A stretch of DNA of 48,339 nucleotides. It comes from Actinomycetota bacterium. Its GTDB lineage: Bacteria; Actinomycetota; Acidimicrobiia; Acidimicrobiales; Ilumatobacteraceae. The translations under genes and the position numbers were made by a program. The stretch spans positions 1 to 48,339 of the forward strand of contig RGCG01000007.1 of the NCBI GenBank assembly GCA_009919275.1, given 5' to 3'. Under the pieces are notes generated by a model. The model ran no database searches, was not told where the DNA came from, and saw only the letters and a list, made by a program, of their open reading frames with translations. This document shows positions 24,781-33,484 of the stretch, piece by piece; position 1 is the stretch's first letter; each line of letters starts with the position of its first letter.

Positions 24781-25092
24781 TCAGCCTTTCGCGATGGAAG
24801 TGATTTCGACGACGGAGTATTGCTGACGGTGCCCGTAACGGCGACGCTGGTTGGTGCGGCGCTTGTAGGTGAAGCCGTCGATCTTCGGCCCCTTGGCCGT
24901 GGCGATGACGCGGCCAACGACCGACGCATTCTTCAACTGGTCGGGCGTGGAGAGGACATCGTTTCCGTCGACGACGAGGACCGGAGTGAACTTCACTTCG
25001 GCGCCATTGTCGACGCCGAGGAGCTCGACCTTGACGGTCTCGCCCTGGGCGACTTTTTCCTGCTTACCACCGGAGGCGATGACTGCGTACAT
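24781..25092 (-). CDS. rplU: 50S ribosomal protein L21
   Basis: A 103-aa L21, starting canonically MYAVIASGGKQEKVAQGETV at ATG 25092; upstream frame residues are not part of the protein. FTPVLVVDGND lies mid-protein, and the C-terminal GFTYKRRTNQRRRYGHRQQY holds the conserved basic rRNA-binding patch. Partner of L27 in 50S assembly. It follows the RNase E/G gene by 58 bp and is probably transcribed with rpmA. Confidence 0.97.
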   Translation of the reverse strand: MYAVIASGGKQEKVAQGETVKVELLGVDNGAEVKFTPVLVVDGNDVLSTPDQLKNASVVGRVIATAKGPKIDGFTYKRRTNQRRRYGHRQQYSVVEITSIAKG

Positions 25093-25150
25093 AGCGGTTT
25101 CCGAGCCTACAAGGCGCCCCACGAGACCCCAACCCGTCACGTGGTGGGAT

Positions 25151-26812
25151 CTAGCCGATGAGGCTGTGATCGATCTTGATTCCGCGGCCCTCGCAGTCGG
25201 GGCACTGGCCCGCGAAGCTGGTGAGGAGCCCCTCGCCGATGCGTTTGCGGGTCATCTCGACCAAGCCGAGATCGGAAACTTCGAGGACCTGCGTGCGGGT
25301 CTTGTCGCGAGCCAAAGCCGCACGGAAAGCGTCGACGACCTTGCGCCGGTTCTCCTTCACTTCCATGTCGATGAAGTCGATGACGATGATGCCGCCGATG
25401 TCTCGCAGGCGCAATTGCAGGGCAATTTCCTCTGCTGCTTCGAGGTTGTTGTGGAACACGGTCTCTTCGAGGTTCGACTTGCCCACGTTCTTTCCCGTGT
25501 TCACGTCGATCACGGTCAGTGCCTCGGTGTGCTCGATGATGAGCGAGCCACCGGAGGGCAACCACACTTTGCGGTCGAGCGCCTTGTGGATCTGTTCGTG
25601 CACGTGATAGTGCTCGAAGATCGGCAATCCCGCCACCGAGCCGCCATCGCTGTCGTTGTCTTCCCCGCCGGTTGCCGCGTTCGCTGCGTACAGCTCCACA
25701 CGATCCGCAAGTTCGGGGTTGAAGTCGCCGACGTAACTCTTCACGTCTTCGTACAACTGCGGGTCGTCGATGACGACACCGCGGTATTCGGCGTTGAACT
25801 CCTCGCGGATCACACGAACGGCGAGGCTGGGCTCGCGATACAGAAGTTTCGGGCCGTTCGCTTTCTTTGCTGCCTCTTCGATGCGCGCCCATTCGTCGAG
25901 GAGACGCGCCATGTCGGCCCGCAGTTCGTGTTCGGTGGCGTGTTCTGCCGCGGTACGAACGATGAGTCCGTGCTCGGCGGGCTTCACCCTGTCGAGTACC
26001 GAGCGCAGGCGCCGACGTTCGTCGTCGGGAAGACGCTTCGAGATGCCGTAGGTCTTCGAGTTGGGAATGAGGACCACGAAACGACCGGGTAGCGAAACTT
26101 CCTGCGTCAGGCGCGCACCTTTGGCGCCGATCGGGTTCTTCGTCACCTGGCACAAGATGAGCTGTCGGGCTTTCAGGATGTCTTCGATACGGCGATCAGC
26201 CGACTTTTCGACGATGTCTTCAGCGTCGTATTGCACGTCGCCCCGGTAGAGCACCGCGTTCTTCGGGGTTGCAATATCGACAAAAGCCGCCTCCATGCCG
26301 GGCAGCACGTTCTGAACCCGTCCGAGGTAGATGTTGCCGTGAATCTGGGAAATGTCGTCAGCGGGGCGGCTGACGTAATGCTCGATGAGTTTGCGCCCCT
26401 CGAGGACCGCCACCTGCGTGAGACCTTCGCGCACCTGCACGCACATGAGGTAGCGCCCAACGGGCCGGCCGTCTCGCGTGCGGCCCCGACGGCGCTCGAC
26501 GATCTCCGCATCGAGAGCCGCCTGACTCTGGCGCTGGCGTCCGGAAGATTGACCGCCCTGCTGGCCCGAGCCACTGCGACTGCGACCGCGGCCGCCGCGA
26601 CGGCGCTTTCCGCCACCCGACTTCTGTTGTGGACCCGCCGCCGTCTCGGACGGTGCCGGAGCCGGACGAGCCGGAGCGGGACGTGTGTCTCCGATCTGGG
26701 GTCGGCGCGCTGGCGGTCCGCCGGCCGCAGCGCCACCGCGCGACCCACGGCGCCGTTTCTTGTTCGGCCCGGGGCTGGCGGACTGATTCGCGCCCTCGGA
26801 AGGTTGGTTCAT
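25151..26812 (-). CDS. rne: ribonuclease E/G family endoribonuclease
   Basis: A 553-aa protein. Residues 1-105 are Arg/Gly/Pro/Gln-rich and look disordered, as in actinobacterial RNase E. The S1 domain lies at ~130-210 (GNIYLGRVQNVLPGMEAAFVD), with 5'-sensor/RNase H-like portions after it. The catalytic DNase I-like core has VIDVNTGKNVGKSN and IDFIDMEVKENRR, holding the two metal-binding Asp residues. Near the end, the zinc-link CPDCEGRG supports dimerisation. A Gly/Asp-rich insertion (GGEDNDSDGGSVAG) lies in the core. It cleaves mRNA and rRNA precursors on the inner membrane face. The call between RNase E and G is by N-terminal extension; the symbol is tentative. It sits immediately before rplU, as in many bacteria. 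Confidence 0.9.
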   Translation of the reverse strand: MNQPSEGANQSASPGPNKKRRRGSRGGAAAGGPPARRPQIGDTRPAPARPAPAPSETAAGPQQKSGGGKRRRGGRGRSRSGSGQQGGQSSGRQRQSQAALDAEIVERRRGRTRDGRPVGRYLMCVQVREGLTQVAVLEGRKLIEHYVSRPADDISQIHGNIYLGRVQNVLPGMEAAFVDIATPKNAVLYRGDVQYDAEDIVEKSADRRIEDILKARQLILCQVTKNPIGAKGARLTQEVSLPGRFVVLIPNSKTYGISKRLPDDERRRLRSVLDRVKPAEHGLIVRTAAEHATEHELRADMARLLDEWARIEEAAKKANGPKLLYREPSLAVRVIREEFNAEYRGVVIDDPQLYEDVKSYVGDFNPELADRVELYAANAATGGEDNDSDGGSVAGLPIFEHYHVHEQIHKALDRKVWLPSGGSLIIEHTEALTVIDVNTGKNVGKSNLEETVFHNNLEAAEEIALQLRLRDIGGIIVIDFIDMEVKENRRKVVDAFRAALARDKTRTQVLEVSDLGLVEMTRKRIGEGLLTSFAGQCPDCEGRGIKIDHSLIG

Positions 26813-26913
26813 GATGTCTCGATCCTGTGCGACCCGAAGTCGCTTGTCGTCAGGCTATCGGCTCAATCCGGGCGATTTCGGGATCTCTCCGGGACTCACA
26901 CACGGCCGCCCGA

Positions 26914-28092
26914 TCAGCGCAGGCGCCGCATGTGAACGCTTTGAACCAGCCCGACGATGGCGGCAAAGGCCACCATGTGCGACCCCCCGTACGAGACGAA
27001 GGGCAGCGGGAGACCCGATACCGGCATGATCCCAAGCGTCATGCCGATGTTCTGGAACGTCTGCCACAGAACCATGCTGAACGCGCCGAGGGCGATGAAC
27101 TGCCCCAGCCTGGTTCGAGACAGCCGGCCCACGCGCCAGATGCGCCACAGAAGCAGGGTGAAAAGACCGATGGTGATGCCGGCTCCGATGAGGCCGAACT
27201 GCTCGGCGATCGCGGAGAAGATGAAGTCGGTGGACTGCACCGGGATGAACGCACCGTTCGTCAGCGGTCCTTTGAGGTAGCCCTTTCCCGTGATGCCGCC
27301 GGTTGCGACCGCCCGCTTGGCGAAGCGAACCTGCAATACGACGTCTTTCAGCGCGGATTCCGTCGAGTTCTGGTTGAGGAAGGCTTCGATGCGGCGGAAT
27401 TGGTAGCTACGTACGAGACCGCTCCACACCGCCACGGCTGCCGACAACACGGCGAGCGAAGTGATCGAGACGATGTATCGGACCTTGCTGCCCGCGACGA
27501 GCAAGAGTCCCATGGTGCAAGCAATGAGCACCGTCGCAGATCCGAGGTCGGGCTGAAGAAGGATGAGCCCGACCGATGCCCCGACGATGAGCAACGTTGT
27601 GACGAAACGGTGGTACGCCAATTGCTCGCTTTCATCTTCCGAGAGATATCCGGCAAGAAGCAAGAGCAAAGAGAACTTCGTGAACTCCGCCGGCTGCAGG
27701 GAGACAATGCCGAGGTCGAAGGACAATCGCGCTCCGCCGCGCACCGCTCCGGCAACGAGAACGAGCATCAGCGCAACCAACGATGCGCCGTAGAAGAACT
27801 CCGCCCTTCCCCGCAACCACTCGTAGTCGAGTGCCATGAGCACAACCATCACCAGCGCCGCCGCGATGATGTAGATGATTTGGCGTTGCAAGAGGTAGTA
27901 CGGATCGACGCCCCGCGCTAGCAGGCGTGGTCTCGTCGTGGAGTAGACGGCAAAGGCCCCAATTGTCGACAGTGCGGCAACCGCGAAGACCAACAACCAA
28001 TCGATGTTGCGACTGGGGTCGGCCATGCTGCGCCTGATGTTGCCCATCCCGAGAGAGGGCTGTTTGCGCCGAACCGCTTCGAGTACCGCCAT
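26914..28092 (-). CDS. rodA: rod-shape SEDS glycosyltransferase RodA
   Basis: A 392-aa membrane protein with ~10 helices and SEDS hallmarks. These are YYLLQRQIIYI at helix 2-3, LQPAEFTKFSLLLLLAGYL, VLLQPDLGSATVL-like sequence (ILLQPDLGSATVL), and LPFVSYGGSHMVA near the C-terminus. It polymerises lipid II into glycan strands with its transpeptidase partner PBP2, the next gene upstream. The ATG at 28092 overlaps the mrdA stop (TGATG), so the pair is translationally coupled and probably made in equal amounts. A short basic cytoplasmic tail precedes helix 1. RodA is preferred over FtsW because of the mre-mrd context. Confidence 0.93.
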   Translation of the reverse strand: MAVLEAVRRKQPSLGMGNIRRSMADPSRNIDWLLVFAVAALSTIGAFAVYSTTRPRLLARGVDPYYLLQRQIIYIIAAALVMVVLMALDYEWLRGRAEFFYGASLVALMLVLVAGAVRGGARLSFDLGIVSLQPAEFTKFSLLLLLAGYLSEDESEQLAYHRFVTTLLIVGASVGLILLQPDLGSATVLIACTMGLLLVAGSKVRYIVSITSLAVLSAAVAVWSGLVRSYQFRRIEAFLNQNSTESALKDVVLQVRFAKRAVATGGITGKGYLKGPLTNGAFIPVQSTDFIFSAIAEQFGLIGAGITIGLFTLLLWRIWRVGRLSRTRLGQFIALGAFSMVLWQTFQNIGMTLGIMPVSGLPLPFVSYGGSHMVAFAAIVGLVQSVHMRRLR

Positions 28093-30263
28093 CAGTCACG
28101 CACCCCGCCGCCAAAACCCGACAAGCAGAGCGGACTCACGAGGCGCTGGGAGCGCGCAACGGCGGTGCTGTTGATGTCGAGCGGATTACTGGGGATGACT
28201 TCCTGTGGGTCGACCACTCCGGCGAGGGCTGAGAACAAGCACTTCACCACGGGCGCGGCGGCCTGTGAGCCGTATCCGGACTTTTCGAGGTAGGCGACTG
28301 CCGTGTACGGCCGCGTTGGATCGAGGCTGAACGCGGCGAAGGCCGAAGAGTCGTTCCACGGAAGGTTCTTGAACCCCTGCGCCGTTCCGGTTTTGCCGGC
28401 GATGGGTAGCAACTTTCTCGGGTAGTTCTTGAAGAGAAACTCACCGGTTGCCTTGTGGTAAAAGTCCCAGTCGACGCCCGGACCGTTCACCACTCGCGTG
28501 AGTCCACGAACAATCGGGTCGTGAACCTCGGGGGGCATCTCGACCGAACGAATCACTTCGCCCCGTGTGCGGTCGTCGAGCACCGTCGCCTTCGACAAGT
28601 CGGCGAATCCCGCATCACCGTCGGGGGTACCCGACTCGAGGATTCGATTGGCGACGTGGGGTGTGATCACCCGCCCGTTGTTCGCAAGGACCGAGTACGA
28701 AAGACCCAGCTGCAAGGGCGTTGCCGCAAGAAGACCCTGGCCGATCGCAAACTGCACGTTGTCACCCACGTAATAGGCGCGACCCTCGTCCTTCGGAATC
28801 GCACCAGCCTCGGCGAGCGACTGCTTCAGCTCCTTGCTGGGCAGAGCCCCGCCGTATTCGAAGGGAAGATCGATACCGGTTGGCGCGCCGAACCCGAACT
28901 TGCGCACTTCTTCTTCGAGGATCGGTCGGTACCCACGTTGTGTGAGGATTTGCTCGCCAATTTTGTAAAAAAACGTATCGGATGACACCGCGAGGGCATC
29001 TTCGACCGTGACGGGACCGTAGCGGCATGGGGTGTTCGTGGCCGAACAGAACGCGTTCTTGAACACGCACTTCACGCCCTCTTGACAACGACCGTTCGGG
29101 ATCGACTCGAGTTTGTAGGTTCCCTCGTCGCGGTACTTGAACTTGATTGGGTCGGAAATCTGACCTGAGTCGAGTGCGGCGAACGCGGTGAAGGGCTTGA
29201 ACGTCGAGCCCAAGTTGTACCGACCGCTGACAGCCCGGTTCACGATGATCGCCTGGTCGGGGTCCTTTGTCTCGGGAAAGAGGCTCTTGAATTTCGTTGA
29301 CGAGATTCCGGCGTTGAACCAGCGATTGTCGAAGTTGGGATAACTCGCCATCGCAACCACTTCGCCGGTGTCATAGTTCAACAGCAGCGCCGACCCGGCC
29401 GGGGCCTTGTAGAAATTGACTTCCGGATACTGCGGGTCGGGGTCGCCGTTTTCCAATTTGACCGTGCCGGCATCGGCTTGGCGACGCAAACTCAGCATGG
29501 TTTCAAGGGCCTGCTCGGCAAACTGCTGGTAGTCGAGGTCGATCGACAGTTGGACATCGTTCCCGGGAATCGGTTCGACCCGCTCGATTTCCCTGATGAT
29601 CTGGCCGAGGGCATTCACCTCGTAGCGCACGTACCCGGGCTTCCCGCGCAGAACGCTCTCGTATGTCTGCTCGACTCCGTACTGACCGACGCGCTCGTTC
29701 GGCGAGTACTTCAACGACCTGTAGTAGGGCAATTGCCGTTCGAGGATCGCACCCATGAAACCGACGACGTGTGCGCCGATCGGAGCGTACGGATATTCAC
29801 GACGCCAACCCTCCTCAATGTCGACTCCCGGGTAGTCCTCGGACCGTTCGCGAAGGAACAGCGCGGTCTGTTCCGAAATGCCCTCTTTCAGCGGCAAGGG
29901 TTGCAACGGGTCGTACAGCTTGCTTTGGTACCGCCGCTCGAGTTCGGTAACCGGAGTCTGAAGGGCCCCCGACAAACGCAAGAAGAGCTCGACTCGCTCG
30001 GCATCCTTGCGAATCACCGCGCGATCGATGGTGGCGATGAGGACACGCTCGTTGTCGGCGAGGATCCGACCGTCGACGTCGAAGATTCGACCCCGCTCGG
30101 GCAACAACTGAACCGTCCTTGACCGAACTTCCGCAACACGTGTTTCCAGACCCTCGGCGTCGACCACCTGAAGGAACCAAGTTCGGGTACAGACGATGCC
30201 GAGTAACACGATCGCAAGGCCACCGAGCACGCCCAGTCGCTTGCCCGAAGTAGTCGCCGGCAT
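28092..30263 (-). CDS. mrdA: penicillin-binding protein 2 (elongation transpeptidase)
   Basis: A 723-aa class B PBP. Residues ~9-30 are the membrane anchor, ~45-250 a pedestal/dimerisation domain (QLLPERGRIFDVDGRILADN), and ~285-680 the transpeptidase. The catalytic Ser353 and Lys356 are in GSTFKPF, the SxN-equivalent SSD is at 428-430, and the KTGTA motif lies in PIAGKTGTAQG. An insertion just before SSD has four Cys within 21 residues (394, 400, 407, 414), possibly forming disulfides outside the membrane. It cross-links peptidoglycan during elongation with RodA and MreBCD. ATG 30263 starts 4 bp after the mreD stop. Confidence 0.94.
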   Translation of the reverse strand: MPATTSGKRLGVLGGLAIVLLGIVCTRTWFLQVVDAEGLETRVAEVRSRTVQLLPERGRIFDVDGRILADNERVLIATIDRAVIRKDAERVELFLRLSGALQTPVTELERRYQSKLYDPLQPLPLKEGISEQTALFLRERSEDYPGVDIEEGWRREYPYAPIGAHVVGFMGAILERQLPYYRSLKYSPNERVGQYGVEQTYESVLRGKPGYVRYEVNALGQIIREIERVEPIPGNDVQLSIDLDYQQFAEQALETMLSLRRQADAGTVKLENGDPDPQYPEVNFYKAPAGSALLLNYDTGEVVAMASYPNFDNRWFNAGISSTKFKSLFPETKDPDQAIIVNRAVSGRYNLGSTFKPFTAFAALDSGQISDPIKFKYRDEGTYKLESIPNGRCQEGVKCVFKNAFCSATNTPCRYGPVTVEDALAVSSDTFFYKIGEQILTQRGYRPILEEEVRKFGFGAPTGIDLPFEYGGALPSKELKQSLAEAGAIPKDEGRAYYVGDNVQFAIGQGLLAATPLQLGLSYSVLANNGRVITPHVANRILESGTPDGDAGFADLSKATVLDDRTRGEVIRSVEMPPEVHDPIVRGLTRVVNGPGVDWDFYHKATGEFLFKNYPRKLLPIAGKTGTAQGFKNLPWNDSSAFAAFSLDPTRPYTAVAYLEKSGYGSQAAAPVVKCLFSALAGVVDPQEVIPSNPLDINSTAVARSQRLVSPLCLSGFGGGVRD

Positions 30264-30267
30264 TCCC

Positions 30268-30798
30268 CTATTCTGCCCAGATCGCCTGGCGAACCGGTTT
30301 CACCAATGCCCACTTGGCAATGCGTGCCGCGGGAACAGCCAACAATGCGTTGAAACCGCAGCATGCAAGCGCAACCGTCACCACGCGTGAGCCGAGAAGA
30401 CCATCGACACCAACGACGAGACTCGCTGCTGGGTACAACAAAACCGCGACACCGGTGGACAAAACGACCGCGACGATCTTCATCCACCACCGTGCCTCGT
30501 GGACGAATGCATTCACTCCGCCGGCCATGTAACCCGCGAAACCAAACACGACGGCGGACAGACCCAACGGCGCGGTGAGCACCATGTCGTACATCAGACC
30601 GAACATGAAACCTGCGACCGCCCCCGTTTCGCTGCCCGCAACGACGCCGCTGACGCATGCGAAGAGGAGCATCATCTGCAAGACAACGCCGAAGGGGCGC
30701 AACGTATTGAAGAGCGTGGTCTGGAAACTCAGCACCACGAGACCAAGAAGAAACGTGCGCGTCACCGGGGATTCGATGATCGCAAAGAATCGCTTCAT
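30268..30798 (-). CDS. mreD: rod-shape-determining protein MreD
   Basis: A 176-aa membrane protein with five or six helices, including TFLLGLVVLSFQTTLF, LLFACVSGVVAGSETGAVAG, FMFGLMYDMVLTAPLGLSA and a helix around WWMKIVAVVLSTGVAVLLYP. The GFxFGLxxD pattern is typical of MreD. It sits between mreC (4-bp overlap, ATGA) and mrdA, the canonical position. It is a scaffold component of the elongasome, linking MreC to the membrane machinery. Identity rests on topology, size and position more than on strict motifs. Confidence 0.88.
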   Translation of the reverse strand: MKRFFAIIESPVTRTFLLGLVVLSFQTTLFNTLRPFGVVLQMMLLFACVSGVVAGSETGAVAGFMFGLMYDMVLTAPLGLSAVVFGFAGYMAGGVNAFVHEARWWMKIVAVVLSTGVAVLLYPAASLVVGVDGLLGSRVVTVALACCGFNALLAVPAARIAKWALVKPVRQAIWAE

Positions 30799-31973
30799 CG
30801 CGGAATCTCCGTTGCCGGTTGATACAACAACACGCGAACAAAGTTGAGACTCTCGAGGTTCGCTGCCAGATCGACTTCGAGCAGTGGTCCTGCGCTTCCC
30901 TTGCGATTCACGACGCGCGCAACGGTTCCGACAACGAGGTCGGGGGGCGCAAGGCTCTGCGAACCACCCGCGGTCACAACGGGCACTCCCTCACACAACG
31001 CCCCCAGACGTTCCGAAGCCTGAACAAAACGAATGATCGGTGTGCGTCCGATGCCGCGCCCCTCGAGACCCCCCGTCTCGCGGGGCACCAGTCCCCCCGT
31101 GTCGGGGATGGTGATCTGCGAGCCCGAACCACCGGGTCGCGGCGGAAGAGTGGTGGAGAACGGCGTGAAACCCTTGATGGTGGTCGTGGTGGGCTTCGGC
31201 AGGGTTGTTGTGGTGGTGCTCGTGGTCGTCGTGGTGCTGGTCGTCGTGGTGGTGGTGGGTGGCACCGTCGTGGTTGTCGACGTGGTCGTTGTCGCAGCCG
31301 CATCACCCGGAATGGAAGTCCCGGGGATCACTTCGCTTGGAGCGGTTGTCGCCGGAGGCGTCGTGGAGGGTGCCGTTGTTTCGGGGACGGTTGTCGGCGG
31401 AGCCGTGGTGGCGACCGTCGGACAGTTGCCGACTTTCACTGCGATCACGTACTCGGGGTCGGTGACCAACATCACGACGGATCGTTCGAGCGTTGCATCG
31501 GTGATTTTGCCCACGAGACCGGCTCCGTTGGTGACGGTCATTCCGACACGGATGCCACTTGACTTGCCGCGGTTCAGCTCGAAGGTTTGCGAGAAGTTCG
31601 ACGGCGACTGACCGACGATCTGTGCCGTCACACTGTCAATGCCGGCCAAGGTGGGAAGTCCGTTGAGCGCCAACAACTCCTGCGCCTCACGAACGCTCGC
31701 GGCGGCGGCGATTGCGGTTCCTTCCTGCTTGACCAGGAGGTCCTTCAAGGCAAGGTTTTCTTTTCGCAGTTCGCCGTAGTCGAGGACACCTCTCCATGCA
31801 TTCGACACCGGCTTGGTGATGACGTTCGTGAGACGCTCGACGGGTCGAAAGATTGTCCCGAAAGTATCCCGGACGCCACCGACGAAACCACTGTCACGAA
31901 GGTCGAGCGTCACCAAAAGGATCGACGTGAGCAGCAGCACGACGATCATGCGTCGGCGTGTGAAGGATTGCAC
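30795..31973 (-). CDS. mreC: rod-shape-determining protein MreC with Thr-rich insertion
   Basis: A 392-aa protein. The transmembrane helix is at ~9-24, the coiled coil at ~65-105 (LRKENLALKDLLVKQEG), and the first beta-barrel part at ~112-182 (VTAQIVGQSPSNFSQTFELN, VTDPEYVIAVKV). An unusual Thr/Pro/Ser-rich stretch runs from ~184 to ~305 with long Thr runs. The second barrel part is ~308-390 (GVPVVTAGGSQSLAPPDLVV). Typical MreC is 270-320 aa, so the extra length is the insert. MreC forms periplasmic-side filaments that organise PBP2/RodA. A GTG at 31973 is the start, 16 bp after mreB. The low-complexity DNA (31145-31420) is a likely site of length variation. Confidence 0.93.
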   Translation of the reverse strand: MQSFTRRRMIVVLLLTSILLVTLDLRDSGFVGGVRDTFGTIFRPVERLTNVITKPVSNAWRGVLDYGELRKENLALKDLLVKQEGTAIAAAASVREAQELLALNGLPTLAGIDSVTAQIVGQSPSNFSQTFELNRGKSSGIRVGMTVTNGAGLVGKITDATLERSVVMLVTDPEYVIAVKVGNCPTVATTAPPTTVPETTAPSTTPPATTAPSEVIPGTSIPGDAAATTTTSTTTTVPPTTTTTTSTTTTTSTTTTTLPKPTTTTIKGFTPFSTTLPPRPGGSGSQITIPDTGGLVPRETGGLEGRGIGRTPIIRFVQASERLGALCEGVPVVTAGGSQSLAPPDLVVGTVARVVNRKGSAGPLLEVDLAANLESLNFVRVLLYQPATEIPR

Positions 31974-31989
31974 GAAGAGGAACTACTCC

Positions 31990-33024
31990 TCAGTCGATTC
32001 CCGTTTGGGTGAGCAATCCACGCATCGCCTCGATGTTTTCGAGTGCCTGCCCCGATCCGAGAACGACGGCGTAGAGCGGGTCGGGGGCAACGACGGCACG
32101 CATGCCGGTTTCGTGCGTGACACGCTGCGTGAGACCGGCCAAGAGCGCACCGCCTCCGGACAAGACGATTCCATTTTCCATGATGTCGGCGGCGAGTTCG
32201 GGTGGCGTTCGATCGAGTGTCGACTTGATTGCATCAACAATGGCCTGAATCGGTTCTTCGATTGCCTCGCGAACGTGTTCGGTGGTGAGTTCGATGCGGC
32301 GCGGCAACCCCGAAAGCGAATCGCGTCCACCAATGTCGGCCGTGAACTCTTCCTCGAGGCGCCATGCGCTGCCCATTTGGATTTTGATTTCTTCACACGT
32401 GTTCTCGCCGATATCGAGACCGAATTCCTTCTTCACGTAGTCACCGATTGCCTGCGTGATCTCGTCGCCGGCAACACGCACCGACTGCGCAACCACGATG
32501 CCACCGAGCGAGATGACTGCCACTTCGGTCGTGCCACCGCCGATGTCGACGATCATGTTGCCGGCAGGCTCGTGCACCGCGATACCCGCGCCGATGGCCG
32601 CGGCCATGGGCTCTTCGATGATGTGTACCGGCTTGCGGGCGCCGGCGTATTCGGCCGCGTCTTGCACGGCGCGTTGCTCGACGCCGGTGATTCCGGACGG
32701 AACGCAAATGACCATGCGGGGACGGCTCCATCGGCTGGCGTTCACCTGCTGAATGAAGTAGCGCAACATCTTCTCGCAGACCTCGAAGTCGGCAATGACA
32801 CCGTCTTTCAAAGGCCGAACCGACGTGATGTGTGAAGGTGTGCGACCGAGCATGCGCTTTGCTTCCCAACCGACCGCGACCGGCTTGCCGTCGCGCATGT
32901 CGACGGCAACGATCGATGGCTCGTTCAGAACCACGCCCTGTCCGCGCACGTACACGAGCGTGTTCGCGGTACCGAGGTCGATCGCGATGTCGCGGCCGAG
33001 TCCGAGTGGGTTTCCGCCAGCCAA
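31990..33024 (-). CDS. mreB: actin-like rod-shape protein MreB
   Basis: A 344-aa actin-fold ATPase. Phosphate 1 is IAIDLGTANTLVYVRGQG, then NEPSIVAVD, AAAIGAGIAVHEPAGNMIVD (connect and phosphate 2), IGGGTTEVAVISLGG, and SGGGALLAGLTQRV (adenosine motif). It polymerises on the inner membrane and steers sidewall synthesis, so the organism is probably rod-shaped. The start is a rare TTG at 33024, supported by AGGAGG seven bases upstream; no ATG or GTG fits. It heads mreB-mreC-mreD-mrdA-rodA. It lies 39 bp from ndk and may be co-transcribed with it. Confidence 0.95.
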   Translation of the reverse strand: MAGGNPLGLGRDIAIDLGTANTLVYVRGQGVVLNEPSIVAVDMRDGKPVAVGWEAKRMLGRTPSHITSVRPLKDGVIADFEVCEKMLRYFIQQVNASRWSRPRMVICVPSGITGVEQRAVQDAAEYAGARKPVHIIEEPMAAAIGAGIAVHEPAGNMIVDIGGGTTEVAVISLGGIVVAQSVRVAGDEITQAIGDYVKKEFGLDIGENTCEEIKIQMGSAWRLEEEFTADIGGRDSLSGLPRRIELTTEHVREAIEEPIQAIVDAIKSTLDRTPPELAADIMENGIVLSGGGALLAGLTQRVTHETGMRAVVAPDPLYAVVLGSGQALENIEAMRGLLTQTGID

Positions 33025-33063
33025 CTGGTGACCTCCTGGGTTCCGGCTCTGTCGAAGGAGACG

Positions 33064-33474
33064 TTACAGAGACGGGAAGAAAATGTTGATCTCTCGCGCC
33101 GCGGAATCGGCCGAGTCACTGCCGTGAACGAGGTTCTCGGTGAAGATTGTGCCGAGGTCGCCGCGAATGGTGCCGGGTGCGGCGGAGCGTGGGTTGGTGG
33201 CACCCATCATGTTGCGCACGATCTCCCAGGTGTCTTCGGGACCTTCGATGACCATGGCCACGACCGGATTGCGCGACATGAACGCGACGAGGTCGTTGTA
33301 GAAGCCCTTGCCCTGGTGCTCTTCGTAGTGGCGGGCGAGGATTGCGGAGTCGAGTTTGCGCAATTCCATGGCGACGATCTTCAGCCCCTTGTTCTCGAAA
33401 CGGGACAAGATGTTTCCGACAAGACCGCGTTCGACGGCGTCGGGCTTCAGCAGGACGAGGGTTCGATTCGACAT
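33064..33474 (-). CDS. ndk: nucleoside diphosphate kinase
   Basis: A 136-aa NDK starting MSNRTLVLLKPDAVERG (ATG 33474; the longer open frame upstream overlaps folC and is ignored). Active-site His117 lies in NLVHGSDS, preceded by GTIRGDLG and NPRSAAPGTIR. It equalises nucleoside triphosphate pools. It sits 10 bp after folC and 39 bp before mreB in the minus-strand block. Confidence 0.96.
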   Translation of the reverse strand: MSNRTLVLLKPDAVERGLVGNILSRFENKGLKIVAMELRKLDSAILARHYEEHQGKGFYNDLVAFMSRNPVVAMVIEGPEDTWEIVRNMMGATNPRSAAPGTIRGDLGTIFTENLVHGSDSADSAAREINIFFPSL

Positions 33475-33484
33475 TCCGTGAATT

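Noticed and set aside
31145-31420. Assembly error in mreC because of the repetitive stretch
   Set aside because: The frame is kept and both barrel halves are intact on either side, so an in-frame insert is the simpler reading, though exact length could vary.
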